A stretch of DNA of 64,000 nt, from the NCBI RefSeq assembly GCF_002776525.5, contig NC_045441.1, positions 90,543,298 through 90,607,297 of the forward strand. The letters are read 5' to 3'. Positions 1 to 12,299 of the stretch are shown one piece after another (position 1 is the first letter of the stretch; each line of letters starts with the position of its first letter). Position numbers and translations under genes: made by a program. This stretch comes from Piliocolobus tephrosceles. Taxonomy: Eukaryota > Chordata > Mammalia > Primates > Cercopithecidae. The notes below the pieces were generated by a model that saw only the letters and a program-made list of their open reading frames with translations, was not told the DNA's origin and did not search any database.

Positions 1-308
1 TCATTAGCATTTTACTATATTTTAAAATTACTTGATCTATAATTTAAAGGCTTTAATATTATATAAATAATATGTATATAAAGATTTTCTTTTATTATAC
101 ATGATACTCTATAGATTTGTTGTTAATTTTTACTTATTTCCAATTATTTCTTGAGGATATAGTTTTTTAAATGAAGTCACGCCAAAGAATATGAAATTTT
201 GCATCTTTTGATAATCATTGTTAGTTTTCCTCCAGAAAAGTTGAGAAATCTTTAACAGAAAATTAGGAGAATGTTTATTTTTTGAATCATCATAAGTATT
301 TACATGTC

Positions 309-770
309 TGTTGTGGGTGGAATTGTGTCCCCCAAAGAAATACGTTGAGGTCCCAACCTCAGGTATTTGTGAATGTGACCTTGTTTGGAAATAAGGTCTT
401 TGCAGGTATAATCGAGTTACTATGAGGTCATACTGGATTAGGGCAGCCCTTAAATCCAATGCTGGACTCTTAAGAAGGTGAGGGAGCTTCTTAAGAGACA
501 TGCAGAGACACAGAGGAGACTTAGGGAATAAGGCCCTGCAAAGATGAAGGCAGAGACTGGAGTTATGCTGCTATAAATCAAGGAATGCTGATGATTGCTG
601 GAAACCAGCAGAAGCCAAAAGAGGCAAGGAAGGATTCTTCTTTAGGAGAATGACTCTACCAACATCTTAATTTTGGACTAGACTCCAGAACTGTGAAAGA
701 GTAAATTTCTGCTGTTAGAAGCCACCCAGTTTATGATAATTTGTTACAACAGGCTTGAGAAACTAATACA
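309..770 (+). repeat. Solo MaLR-type LTR (MLT1-like)
   Basis: The 462-bp block begins TG and ends CA. It holds the MaLR-style runs TTGTGTCCCCCAAAG near the start and AGCCACCCAGTTTATGATAA and AAACTAATACA near the end. The 5 bases on the left (ATGTC) and right (ATATC) agree at 4 of 5, fitting a decayed target duplication. No internal ERV sequence adjoins it, so it looks like a solo LTR. The subfamily was named from memory; another MaLR or ERVL LTR is possible. Confidence 0.7.
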
Positions 771-1129
771 ATATCCTTCTTTAAAAATCATCATTATTTA
801 GGGATTTTAAGATAATGTCTTTCAATACCAGCGAAGAGAAATCTTTTTTCTTATGCTTGTGGCAGAAAGGAAATTATCATGCATGTCTGTTCTGAAAGAT
901 TGGCTTAAAGAGTCTAATAAGGCCATTTAGACAGACCCTTGTTTACTGGTTTTGCGTTATGATAAATGTTTTTCTTACTGTGGTTTCCTAAGTTTCATTT
1001 GTGAGTCTGCCTAAGCCTCATCTTCCAGCCCCCTGCCACCCTCCTCACTTACCTAAACAGTGCCATGTGCATGGAGTTGTATAGAAGCTTGGAGGACTTA
1101 CTTCTAACGTAAGACCTTCTTTGGTGGTG

Positions 1130-1162
1130 TTTTTGTTTGTTTGTTTGTTTTGTTTTGTTTTT
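1130..1162. repeat. Simple repeat (TTTG)n / (TTTTG)n
   Basis: Runs of TTTG pass into TTTTG over about 33 bp. It may be the tail of a lost retroelement, but no recognisable body adjoins it. Confidence 0.7.
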
Positions 1163-1224
1163 GCCATCAAAGCCCTGGTATAGGGAAGATTTGGCTATCA
1201 TTCCACTGGGATACAGCTTTTTTG

Positions 1225-1522
1225 TTTTTTTTTTTTTTTTTTAGACTCTCTTCTTTATTTGTCTTGAATGGACAAACCTTGCAAGTCCCAGCTTTATTTA
1301 GAAGTCTCATTTCCAACTCTATACCGAATTAAGACCCAGTGCCATGTTTTCTCTTGCTATTGGCCATTAAAACTCTAGTCTCCTAGATGTAGGGTCTATA
1401 TTTGGGCTGATTCCTCCTCTCAAAGCATGAAATAGTGAATTTTCCATTTTGTCTTTACATTCCCTCTTCATTCTGGATGAATGAAGTTTTAAGTTTCTTT
1501 CTGGGAGCTTCAAGTCGCATTT
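1225..1522 (-). pseudogene. Candidate 5'-truncated retrocopy of a 3' UTR
   Basis: Read on the minus strand, this stretch ends in an 18-A tract (T run 1225-1242). An AATAAA hexamer lies 11 bp before it (TTTATT at 1254-1259 on the plus strand) and a second AATAAA lies at 1293-1298. Polyadenylation signals at that spacing before a genomic A tract are what a processed mRNA copy leaves. I do not recognise the parent. No target-site duplication was found, and another T run at 1525-1540 bounds the block. It could instead be an unrecognised transposon end. No coding frame is claimed. Confidence 0.3.
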
Positions 1523-1558
1523 TCTTTTTTTTTTTTTTTTACTTCAGCTATGATGGAA

Positions 1559-1700
1559 AAATATATATATATATGCTCACTAATAGTAGTATATATAGAA
1601 TATATATTGTATAATAAATAGTGTATATTATATATATAATGTTCACTATTAGTGTATATACCATTTGTTCACTAGTAGTGTGTGTATATATGTTCATTAT
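1559..1700. repeat. AT-rich degenerate tandem repeat
   Basis: A TA-rich tract contains four variants of a GTTCACTARTAG-like motif, separated by TATATA runs. CACTAATAGT and ACTATTAGTG within it are inverted copies, so a cruciform is possible. No transposon family was recognised. Confidence 0.55.
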
Positions 1701-3039
1701 TTTGTTAGTGCTTTTAGCTAGTATATCTAGTGTTTGTAGCTCAGGAAAAGATACAATTGTTCTGTATTTTTCCAAGTGTTAGCTAAGTTACATGGTGACA
1801 TATTATTCTACTTTTTTTGGCTGTGGTACACCATTACACTTTTTTCAACTCACTACCTCCTCATAGAATTCACTTTCATTATTAATGGACTAATTTCTTT
1901 AGTAGTATTTTGGGAGTGTTTTGGTTGTAAACTGAGTTCCTATATATTAGGAAAATGTCTTCATCCCATATATCAATGGGTTTAACTGAGTACAGAATTC
2001 TGCAGTCAAAGGTAAATTCCACGGTTTGATGGTCAAACTTACTCTGTGTTGCTCCAACTCTCTTAATATTTCCAGTCTCTACTTTCCTTGGGTCTGGAGA
2101 AACTTAATATGCTGCCACTGTGTGCCATTCTCTCTCAGGCTCTTACTTACATTCTAGGTTATCAAGTCATTGTTTAATTTTATCACCCCCCTTTAGTTTC
2201 TTAGTAATCCTTATCATTTCTGACATTTAAGATTTTCTTTTTTTGTTTTGAGCATAGTGTCTAAATGATTACTCACATACATGGGTACTTGCATGTACAG
2301 ATGCATATACTATACACATATATATGGTTACAATTTTTGCTATTATGACTAAGAGTTATTGGGGAGAGAGGGTACTATTGAGTGTACTCATTTCCAATGT
2401 GAAACAAAGTTCATTTTTTGTAATATGATACAAAACAAGTTTTTTCCTCTAAAATCTTTAAAAGAATATTAGCAACTACAGTAGAAGTTTTATTTCTATT
2501 TTTGACTTACAAAAATCCATACCTAGAAGAAATCAATGAATCATGTGGCACAAAGGTGATGACTTTTGTAATGCCTAACTTATTTCTATCAACTCAGGAT
2601 ATGACTTCTATAGTAGTGTTAAAGGAATATAATAATTTTTTAAAAATTCGCTTTTTAATTTCATGCTACTTTCTCTACCTGGCTTAGGACTATAACATGT
2701 AAACTATTATTTGACTAATGGAATCTCAAAAACTCAGCATTAATTAATACTTTGAATGTAACTATTTTAAAATCTAATGCATCTAAATATTCATTCACTA
2801 CTCATGTTTTGTGCATCTACAGTTTTCCATATATGCATTGTCTTGCAAAGTCCTTGTCCTTAAGGAACTTATGAAAGACAAAGAGAAAGAGGAGGTAAAC
2901 AACAAAAAGACTAATAAGGTGCTGAAATAAAAATCATAAGAGATATATAAACATGTTGTTACTATCGCAAAGTGGAAAACAGTTACCTCAGGCTGGAAGT
3001 ATTAGTCAAATGAACTGATACAAGTATTTATAATGTATA
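1701..3039. other. Unclassified AT-rich sequence
   Basis: No gene or confident repeat was seen. A TA/CA-rich patch lies near 2280-2330. The run at about 2780-2960 (AAGTCCTTGTCCTTAAGGAA and flanks) faintly resembles the reverse strand of an L2 or MIR-like 3' end, too weakly to call. Confidence 0.4.
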
Positions 3040-3385
3040 ATCACCCAAATTCAATGACATAACACAATGAAAGCTTATTTCTTGTTCACATCAATACACT
3101 GACATGAGTTGGGCAAGTAGGGACCCAGGGGCGGAGGCTCTTCCATCCTACTATGCTGCCATCTTGAACATATGATCTCCATGACCACAGTTGAAATGGA
3201 ACACAGTGAGGACAAACACACAACTCAAGAAAAGGCCAGCATTAGTTTCTGCCACATTTCAACAGTCAGAAGCCAGTCATATGATTCCAATGTAATTTCA
3301 AGAGAGGCTGGAAATGTAGTGTTGTTGGATTTCTAGGAAGAGAAGTACATACCAGTGATGAGTCTGTTCCACACAGATTAAGTTA
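3040..3385. repeat. Unclassified old interspersed repeat
   Basis: The stretch carries phrases I associate with a dispersed mammalian repeat, such as AAGCTTATTTCTTGTTCACA, AGTCATATGATTCC and GAGGCTGGAAATGTAGTG in that order. I could not assign the family; an old LTR is the best guess. Boundaries are approximate. Confidence 0.35.
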
Positions 3386-6084
3386 GGAAGCTCCCCAGGA
3401 CATGCTAGTAATAAAATGACTTTATCATTGTGTTTACAATTTCTTTATGGTAGGAATGGTAAAATCTAGTAAAGTTCCTTAAGTCCACACACTGAGAAGA
3501 AAGTAAGAAATTATGATGTCACAAAAGGTGTGTATGTAGGAAAATAAAGACATCAAATATATCACATTTTGAATCCTGCCTTGTTGGAAGAAACACCAAA
3601 ATTATGGAAGAAACAATATTTCCCATCAGTACTAAGGTGTATAAAACAATGAATACTGAGTATAATTTTATATTGACATTTCTTAAGGGAGCTAATAGTT
3701 ACATTGCTGGAAACTATTGATGTTGTTTGTTCTTCTAAAGTTTTATCATCTAGTTCTCATCCTTTATAGTTTCCTTCGAGTTTATTCACATCTACTTTTA
3801 ATCTGAAAGCAAAGCCACTTGGCTTACTTCATATCAAGATGTTTACATATACTTGATGTTGAAACTTTTGTGTACAGCGGTTTCTGTGGTTGAACTCTGA
3901 ACACCAGAAATCCCACCAAGCCAGTGTTTTCTCCTATCTTCCTAGTAATTCTTTAATAGCTTATTCTAGTTCCTAATGAGCACTGGAATTCTCTTGTTGA
4001 TTTAAAACTACACTCAGAACCTATAACTGAACTGACAATCTAACTCCTTGGCTTGTAGGGATGAACCCTGTACTCTCTATTCTGTACTTTCATAGGCTGA
4101 CTGTGGTACCATTTTTAAGTGAACAGATAGCCTGATCAATATCATTGTTCCTCAGCAAATGTAGTGTAATTCCATGATGATTCTAGTTGCTGAATTTGCC
4201 TCCACCAAATTGGGCTACCTTTAATACAGAAGCTAGTCAAAATCAAACTTATGATGGTCCTATATTTCTGAATCATAGACTGGTCTGGGGGCCATCAATC
4301 TTGATCAATGACCTACTCTAGATCAATCCTCCAAACTGGTTTGATACAGACTTCTATGAAAACTGGTAATGTTTTCCTTAATCACTCTAGCTAAGATTTT
4401 TCTTCTTTAAGTTCACTTGTAAAGTTTATTAGCTGATAAAAAACTTTCTTCCTGAAAGTGAATGTCTATAAAGCCAGTGAGTACTGTACATTTACAGTAC
4501 TGAGTACTGTAAATATAAACATGAATAAGAGTGATCCACATTTTGAAATGATCATAATCTAATCAGCATGAGTATATAAATATACATGTAACACATTATA
4601 ATTGCTGCAGTGACTATTTGAACAAAAGGCTAATCATCTACCAAGCAGTAAAGGCAACAAAATAGTAAGTAATTTGTCAAATGAATGAATATTTGAATAT
4701 CTTCCTTCATTACAAGGACTTTTGAAAGTATTTCTTTATTGGTGACCATTATTTATTTATTTTTCTACATTTCAATGTGGTGTTTAACCTCTAGCCATAC
4801 TCTGAGGGCCTAAATGATCTCACTGAAGTTTTCTACCATCTCCTGATATCTAACGCAACTCCGACTGGTAACAGAGACATCTAAATGCCCACTTTCAATG
4901 ATCAAAGTTAACAGATCTCCAGAGTTAATACTCAATTAACATTGCTCAGAAGAGGGCACAGACATGGAATTATAAATGTTGCAGTTACTAGTATGAACCA
5001 TATTAGGATAATTAAAGCTGAGGTCACCATGAAGATAAATTATAGAGCAAGACTGAAATAGAATAAAAGATGAAATACTTTAGAAATGTAAAATGTGAAG
5101 TGGTTTCTAAAGAAAGTTCAGAGAAAAGGTAACTGTAAAAGAGCATTGTCCCACAAAAGTCAGTGACAGAGAGATATTGAGATATAGGGAGTGATAAACA
5201 ATGTTATATTCCAAAGGTTAAGTTAAAGTAACTAATATTTTTTGACCACTTGCTTTTGCTTGCTGTGTTCTGATTTGAAAACTATACTCTTTTATATCAT
5301 TATTTTGTGATTGAAATAAATAGGTATATATATTATTCACTACCCTCTAAGAATTGTAATATGTTTTACTCCAATATACTAAAATTTCTAGGAGTGAGAA
5401 AACTATTCAAAATATTTACTATTTTCCTAGACTTCAAATAAATTCTAAACTAGAATTCAATGCACATCATTAGCAAGTTAAAATAATTAACAAGGATAAA
5501 GATACTATTTATTTTCCATTAGTATCTTGGAAGCAAGCTCATTCACTCTATGAAGTCAAAATAGATATTCCAGTATAGTTTTCATTCACTTAAAAAGAAC
5601 CTTCAGTCTCCCGGCAGTGCTTCCCATTGCTGGACCCAGTAGGCAGCCAAGTTGCAAAGCAGACTGGGAAAGAATAATTGTGAGGATCAGTCCCCTTTGT
5701 TACAGAGTCAAACAAGGGAAGATGGAGAAAAGATCTGACAGCAGTCAAACTCCCAGCACTATGTGAAGTCATGTTTGGGATTATTTTTCGGTAGCTACAG
5801 GTGCTAACAACCCTGTCACAGAAGTGTCTAATAGTAAAAAAGAACCATACTCCTGTAGTTGGCTTTTAAAGATAAGGATAAGCTTGTGTTCAGAAACTCA
5901 GGCATTCCTTAATATGCTTCAAGTTACATTCACCGTTCTCCTTTGTCTTTAGTGCAATTAAGTTAATTTTAGTAATGCTTCTATCCTTGATGCTGAGTAT
6001 GCCAGAAGAAAAAAGATTAATATAAGATGGTGGTAAATGTGTTCACTACACCACTTTTTCAAAATTCTGTTTGATAAGTTTTTC
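3386..6084. other. Unclassified sequence
   Basis: No gene, RNA gene or recognisable transposon was seen, apart from the small inverted repeats at 4480-4513. Reading frames here are short and show no protein-family motif. Confidence 0.4.
4480..4513. repeat. Three alternating copies of AGTACTGTA (nested hairpins)
   Basis: AGTACTGTA occurs at 4480-4488, its reverse complement at 4493-4501 and the direct form again at 4503-4511. Bases 4491-4513 form a 23-bp palindrome with 11-bp perfect arms around one central G. Either pair could form a short hairpin. Confidence 0.85.
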
Positions 6085-6997
6085 CTTTATTCTTATTGAT
6101 ATATTCTTTATTCATATATATATATATGAGTATTTTACATATATAGAGTACATGTAACATTTTGTTGCATGCATAGATTGTATAATGATTAATTCAGGGT
6201 ATTTGGGGGTATTCATCACCTCGAGTATCATTTCTCTGTGTTGAAAACATTTCAAGTTCTCTCTTCTAGCTGCTTTAAAATATATAATACATTCTTGCAA
6301 ACTATAGTCCCCCTAGTCTGCTATCAAACATTAGAACTGGTACCTTCTATTTAACTATATGGTTATACCCATGCAACAACCTCTCTTCATACCCCTCTCC
6401 CAACCACAAACCTTCCCAGCCTCTGGTATCTATCATTCTACTCTCTGCCTCCATGCATGAATGTTTTTAGCGCTCACCGAAGAACCTGTGAAGTTTTCTG
6501 TGCCTGGCTTTTTTCACTTAACATAGTGACCTCCAGGCCCATCCATGTTTGCTGCATATGACGGGAATTTTCTTTCTTTTTTTATGGCCAAATAGCATTC
6601 CATTGTGTATACAAACCACATTTTCTTCATCGATTCATCCATTGATGGACACTTAGGTTCATTTCATATCTTTGCTATTGTGAATAGTGCAGCAATAAAT
6701 ATTTGTGTATAGACATCCCTTGGATATACTGATTTCTTTTCTTTTGGATAAATACCCAGTTGTGGGATTGCTAGATTATGTAGTTTTTAGTTTTTTGAGA
6801 AATCTCCATACTGTTTTCCACGGTGGCTGTGCTCATTTCCATTCCCACCAACAGTGCACAAACATTCCCGATTCTCCACATCCTCACCCAAAATAATCTG
6901 TTATTTGTTGTCTTTTTAATAATAGCCAGTCTAACTGGGGTAAGATGATATCTCATTGTGATTTTGATTTGCATTTCTTGACGATTAGTGATGTTTT
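6085..6997 (-). mobile_element. 5'-truncated L1 (L1PB/L1MA type), 3' end
   Basis: On the minus strand this runs from the C-terminal ORF2 region through the 3' UTR. A frame at 6771-6974 reads MQIKITMRYHLTPVRLAIIK, the typical L1 ORF2 C-terminal segment, and the cysteine-rich region beyond it is degraded. The left part holds the long 3' UTR of older primate L1s, with a TA expansion near 6117-6128. No intact frame remains. The 5' end stops near 6997 without a clear target duplication. Confidence 0.85.
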
Positions 6998-7107
6998 CAG
7001 GGGAAGATTAAATACATCATACTTTTATAATATACATTTTTATATATTATATAAAATACATGTCATAAATTGATATGTAAATTCTTATTCAATAAAAAAA
7101 AAAAATC

Positions 7108-7384
7108 AGCCAGGCAAGGTAGCTCATGCCTGTGATCCCAGCACTTTGGGAGGCCGAGTGGGTCACTGGAGGTCAGGAGTTCAAAACCAGCCTGGCCAAC
7201 ATAGTGAAACCCCATCTCTACTAAAAATACAAAAATTAGCCAAGTGTGATGGCGGGAGCCAGTAGTTCCAGCTTCTGGAGGAGACTGATGCAAGAGAATC
7301 GTTTGAACCTGGGATGCAGAGGATGCAGTGAGCCAAGATAGCGCCACTACACTCTAGCCTGGGCAACAGAGCGAGACTCTCTCA
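7108..7384 (+). mobile_element. Alu (AluS-like)
   Basis: A near full-length dimeric Alu. It has the GCCAGGCAAGGTAGCTCATG start, the TACTAAAAATACAAAAATTA linker and the right monomer ending GGGCAACAGAGCGAGACTCT. It is moderately diverged. The 3' tail has become a CA repeat. Confidence 0.9.
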
Positions 7385-7387
7385 TAA

Positions 7388-7422
7388 ACACACACACACA
7401 CACACACAGACACACACACACA
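7388..7422. repeat. (CA)n microsatellite in the Alu tail
   Basis: About 17 CA units, with one GA interruption, follow directly on the Alu 3' end. Alu tails commonly seed such microsatellites. Confidence 0.9.
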
Positions 7423-7974
7423 TGTTAAAATCAGTAACAGACTTCAAAGGAGTTCTACAGTTTTTATAGGCATCTGCAGATTTTTGCGTAAGGGAAAATA
7501 GCTAATGCCATACCTCTTACAAGTCCAGCTAGCTAACGTATTTTGGCATCAAGATGTTCTTCCTGGTGCCTCCGTCTCATCACCTTTATTATGAAGATTA
7601 GTCTTATATTATTAAAGTTTTAGCAGCATATATAAGGTTTTAGACTGCCATTATTCACAGGCCAAACATATCTTCTAATGAAGTTATTCCACTTAAATTA
7701 TTCTGACAAAAATAATACTTATTGTTATTCTGCCAATGATGCTTATATCTTGTTAAAAACAACATAAGCCAGAAAGTAACTTTATTACCTGTGGTTTCAT
7801 CAAAGACTTGAACATGTATCATCTGAAAAGCTAGTGAATGTCTGTAATCAGATTAGACCATTCCTTGCAAGATCCTGCCCACTGTTTAGCCAGAGTGTAG
7901 CCCACTGTGCTCCTGCAGGAATCAATAAATTGCCTTTCACATAGTATGTGCTTTCCACTCTGCTTTCTCTTCTC

Positions 7975-8006
7975 CATGGTCAACTTACCATGGTAAGTTT
8001 ACCATG
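7975..8006. repeat. 32-bp near-perfect palindrome
   Basis: The 18-bp core AACTTACCATGGTAAGTT at 7982-7999 is a perfect palindrome. CATGGT (7975-7980) and ACCATG (8001-8006) extend it, with a single mismatched pair at 7981/8000. Confidence 0.9.
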
Positions 8007-10924
8007 TTGATTATTTGTTCGTCTGCTTGGGAAGGTAAATTTAATTTCAGAAGAAGGAAGAGTATGGTGCAATTTGTTCTGGCAGTCAAGCTTTGTTTTC
8101 TAATCTCGCTGTACTGGAGAGAATGAAAATCTGGAGTCCCATCTGATCCTTGTGTCTGCTTCTCAGCTGGTTCAGAATACACTGGGCATGCTGGTCAGAA
8201 ACCTGATGAAATAGACTCAGGAACTAGCTTTTGGTGCAAATTATGTAGGGAAATGGAATTGTTAGATATGAGTTCTGTATTTCTTTTTCGTGAAAGGAAA
8301 AACTTTCATTTGAAAAGAATGATAGTCTACTATAACTTCCTTTTGCCACAGATCCATGAGTGAAATAGTGCCAGAGCTTTTAACTGTTTTCTCATAAGGT
8401 GAGATAGATACCAAAACATATAAAATATTGTATATATGTTATGAAGCACAGAAAAAGAGCAAACATGAGCCTTATTCCCATTTCCTTAAGAATTAGAACA
8501 TTAGAAATAAGGTGATTTTACTTACATCCTTCTTCCTCAGTTTCCTGCCCCTTCTTCTTCCACCCACCCACCTGTATTAGTTTTTTATTGCTGCTAGGAA
8601 AAAAAAAAAAAAACACAGAAAAAAAATGTTTAAAATAACATTTATTTATCTCAGAGTTTGTGAGTGCTCTGCCTCATGACAAAATGAAAGGATCATGAAG
8701 GATGTGCTTACTTAACATGCCACTGTATTAATCAAAAGATTCTTTTAAAAATAAAGTTTTGGTGCTGCAAAAGAAATAGCACTGGAATATAAAATTTTCT
8801 TTTTAATTCTCAGCAAGGCAATGTACTTCTGTAGAAAGGTGCGGCCTTACAGATGGAGCAATGGTGAACTATGGATGAGAAAATGTGTTCTGTGTATTAA
8901 ATCTTTCTTCTTTGGACTAGTCCTCCAAATTTTGATACTTTATATCTAATGAAGACATTTGGATTTCAATTTCTTTAAAATACACATATGTGAAATACAG
9001 TGACATGTCTTTGTCAATTCTTCCTTCTGTCATAAGGTTATGCTTTGGTTTTACGGGCTACCCCAAGGAGGCAATCCTTATCAGGAGACTTGTGCACAAA
9101 GAACAAAATCGAAAGACTATAATGGGTTTTAATAAATATGAAATTTTGAATTGTATTTTGAAACATCTGATGGACTTACTGTATATTTAGGATTGCTTAA
9201 ATTAGCCTGTCAGCTAAATTGAAAGAGTTGTTCTGTAATTCAGAGTGCAAATCAAGAAGCATCATGTGGAGGAGAATGACTGAGTTCAGAAGTGTGGGTC
9301 CTATACTGCATCCTTCACATCATGTTATCATGATGAATGGAATGTAACTTCACACTTATACTGCCTATATCCAGCTGAAAAGAATACATGATCATGTCAC
9401 AACCTAAGTCTACTTTTATTTTTTCAGCCTACCACTTGAGAGTATGACAAAAGTCAAGGGTTATCGTTAATGGTGAGTAACATCCTATAATGATTACATG
9501 TAGGTTGAGAAGGGACTTTTGTATGTTTGAAAAAAGAAAATGTATCCCAAATTATAAAACTCCAAGCACTATTTTTTCTTGTCATCTAATATGGACATAT
9601 TTTATTTTCTTTTATAAATCATTAGCATTAACTTAACACTGGAAGAAAATATTTATGAATGATAAACTCTGCCATAAGCTAAGAATATCAGGCTAAAAAG
9701 AATAGTAGCCCTCTGTGACTTCTTGGTGCATTCATGGTGCTCAATAAATTAAGCTGCATGCAAATAATCCTTTAAGTAGAAAAATATGAATTATGTCCAT
9801 GAGTGTCAATATATTTAGTTTAAAAAACATGCTATATATTTATAAGAAAAATATTGTCCATTTAAACTTTTTAAAATGGAGATGACTGCTTTTCTATAGT
9901 CTGATCCTTAGGATTAAATGATAGGTCAGGATGTTTTTCTGAGGTAAAATAGGATACGGTTTTTAAAAAATGTTTAGCTTTCACAAATTAGAAGCTTGTC
10001 TCTATTCCTTTTGTTAATCACTAGGTAGAACAGCCATCACACTAATAATGCTAATAATAAGATATCTCAAGTCCAATGAAGGTGGTTTTGTTTTCTTCAT
10101 TTTGAGAAAGCTTAACATGCTCCAGGTTTTCTGAAGTACATACACAGTACACTATGCTAGTTTAAAAATGATTCTATGATTTATGACTTCTCGTGTTTAT
10201 ACTGGATCTATATTTAATTACCAGTATCTGGTTGTCAGAAAGTCATATATTTGCAAAAGATAAAGCCAAAAATTTTAGAATAGTTTAGGACACTTGCAAG
10301 AGTAGATCCAATTACACATCAGTTACCAAAGTCACTTTTAAAAGCGACTTTGAAGTACAATACCCCCTTATCATAAAAATTCTTTGGGAGTCCAACATTC
10401 TCCACCACAACAATTACTTAGCAATGAATTTCATGGCAAGTTTGTCTACATAAAGAATAATGTTATTCTGGTAAAATAATGGAAACATAATAAGGGAAAT
10501 TGAAAAAATTAGGCTAAAATGGGATATATTTATATGTAAATGTACCTCATAAATGTATTTCAATATCATATATATATGGTACATTTATTTATGAGATGCA
10601 TTTATTTATTCTGGGATGATTTTTAAACTTCCTTATATCAATTATGTGAGATTTGGTTAGGTTAAATAAAGTTCAACGTTACTCATACGTTTCCCCTTTG
10701 ATTCCCAAATATCCCATCTGTTACTAAGAAAGCTTTTCCACAAGGGTAGATTTGCAAAAGTTTGGAATTGTATTTGCTTTTATAATAGTTATGGTAAATT
10801 CATCATACAGTCACTGCTAGCATATTTTTATTACTGTGATATAACTTTATACTGAAATTGCCTTATTCCTTGCTATCTTATCAGTATATCAGTATACTTC
10901 ACCCAACTATACAGAGCCTCATAA
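8007..10924. other. Unclassified sequence
   Basis: No gene or confident repeat was seen. At 8573-8595 a TGTATTAGTTTTTTATTGC run, followed by an A tract, resembles the reverse end of an old LTR-like repeat, but the rest is not recognisable. The longest reading frames are about 66 codons and carry no motif. Confidence 0.4.
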
Positions 10925-11182
10925 ATCTACTAGGCCATCCTATCTTTTAGCTACAAAAAAGTATTGTTGTCACTCATTTACAAAACATTTACTTCATCCA
11001 TATAAAACATACTCGATTTCCATAAAAATCCCCTTTAATTGTGCGTGTGTCGGGGGTGGGTGGGGGCTGATCACCTATTATTTGCTACTAGGTAGCAGCT
11101 ACAGAAGCAACCATTTATTTTCCTTCCTGTGAACTTTGTGTATTTTGGCAGTCAGTGAAGCCATGGCATACAGGTGAGGCTG
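10925..11182 (+). repeat. Inverted duplication, left arm
   Basis: This 258-bp arm matches the reverse complement of 12000-12245. By eye there are about 8 single-base differences, one 2-bp indel and one variable G-rich patch (11041-11085). Both arms break sharply: similarity begins at ATCTACTAGGCC and ends at CAGGTGAGGCTG. The arm is not a repeat family I recognise. Confidence 0.9.
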
Positions 11183-11279
11183 CTGAGAATCAGATTTTCA
11201 AAGACCAGCAAAAAGAATTAAGGCATAGAAAAATGTACTTTATTCATTTACACTTGTTAGTTATTTTAATTTATGAATT

Positions 11280-11672
11280 TGATATGGTTTGGCTCTGTGT
11301 CCCCACCCAAATCTCATCTTGAATTGTAATCCCCATGTGTCAAGGGAGGGACCTGGTGGGAGGTGATTGGATCATAGGGGTGGTCTTCTCCCTTGCTGTT
11401 GTTGTATAGAGTTCTCAGGAGATCTGGTTGTTTGGTAAGTGTGGGGTTCTTCTCCCTTCTTGTGCGCTCTCCTTTCTCTTTCTGTCTCTCTTCGTCTCTC
11501 TCCTGCCAGAGAGATGTAAGAGATGCCTTGCTTCTCCTTGGCCTTCCACCATGACTAGTTTCCTGAGGCCTCTGCAGCCATCTGGAGGTGTGAGTCAATT
11601 GAACCTCCTTTCTTTTACAAATTACCCAGTCTTGAGTAGTATCTTTATAGCAGTGTAAAAGGAACTAATACA
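11280..11672 (+). repeat. Solo MST/THE1-type LTR
   Basis: A 393-bp LTR starts TGATATGGTTTGGCTCTGTG and ends AACTAATACA. Exact 5-bp target duplications GAATT flank it (11275-11279 and 11673-11677). It carries the family's TCCCCACCCAAATCTCATCT run and the AATTACCCAGTCTTGAGTA run near the end. No internal region remains. It lies in the spacer of the inverted duplication. Confidence 0.9.
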
Positions 11673-11999
11673 GAATTTTTTCAAATATTTGCAAAAGTGT
11701 AGAGAATAGTAAAATAAAACATATGCATATATACTCTAATTTCAACAGTATGTCTAATTTTGTTCATCTATTGCTTCCCTTCCAGATTATATATGTGGAA
11801 ATCCAAGACATTAAATTATTTCATAGGTACATACTTTGATGTATCTCTAAAAGACAAGTACTCTTTAAGCAAAAACAGAACTATAATATGATTGTGACAA
11901 CTAAAATGAGTGCAGTAATTTCTTATGATTAATTTTCAAATAATTACATTTTTACTTCTTAGAATGTTCTTACCTAAGTTTAGACGACTGGGCTGCATA

Positions 12000-12245
12000 C
12001 AGCCTCACCTGTATGCCATGGCTTCACTGACTGCCAAAATACACAAAGTTTACAGGAAGGAAAATAAATGGTTGCTTCTGTAGCTACTACCTAGCAGCAG
12101 ATAGGTGTTCACCCCCCACACACACACAATTAAAGGGGATTTTTATGGAAATCGAGTATGTTTTATATGAATGAAGTAAATTTTTTGTAAATATGAGTGA
12201 CAACAATACTTTTTTGTAGATAAAAGATATGATGGCCTAGTAGAT
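12000..12245 (-). repeat. Inverted duplication, right arm
   Basis: The reverse-complement partner of 10925-11182, separated from it by an 817-bp spacer. In this arm the G-rich patch is shorter and reads as a C run plus CA repeat (12111-12128), so the arms differ mainly in a slippage-prone tract. Confidence 0.9.
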
Positions 12246-12299
12246 ATTTGGGAATGCTGAAGAAAAGTTGCACTAACAATAATAACAGCAGTTAATAAT

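Noticed and set aside
130..501. 123-codon minus-strand frame at the window start
   Set aside because: It runs partly antisense through the MaLR LTR, with no protein-family motif and no conserved start.
8573..8670. LTR-like start TGTATTAGTTTTTTATTGC
   Set aside because: Only about 20 bases match before an A tract; too little to call an element.
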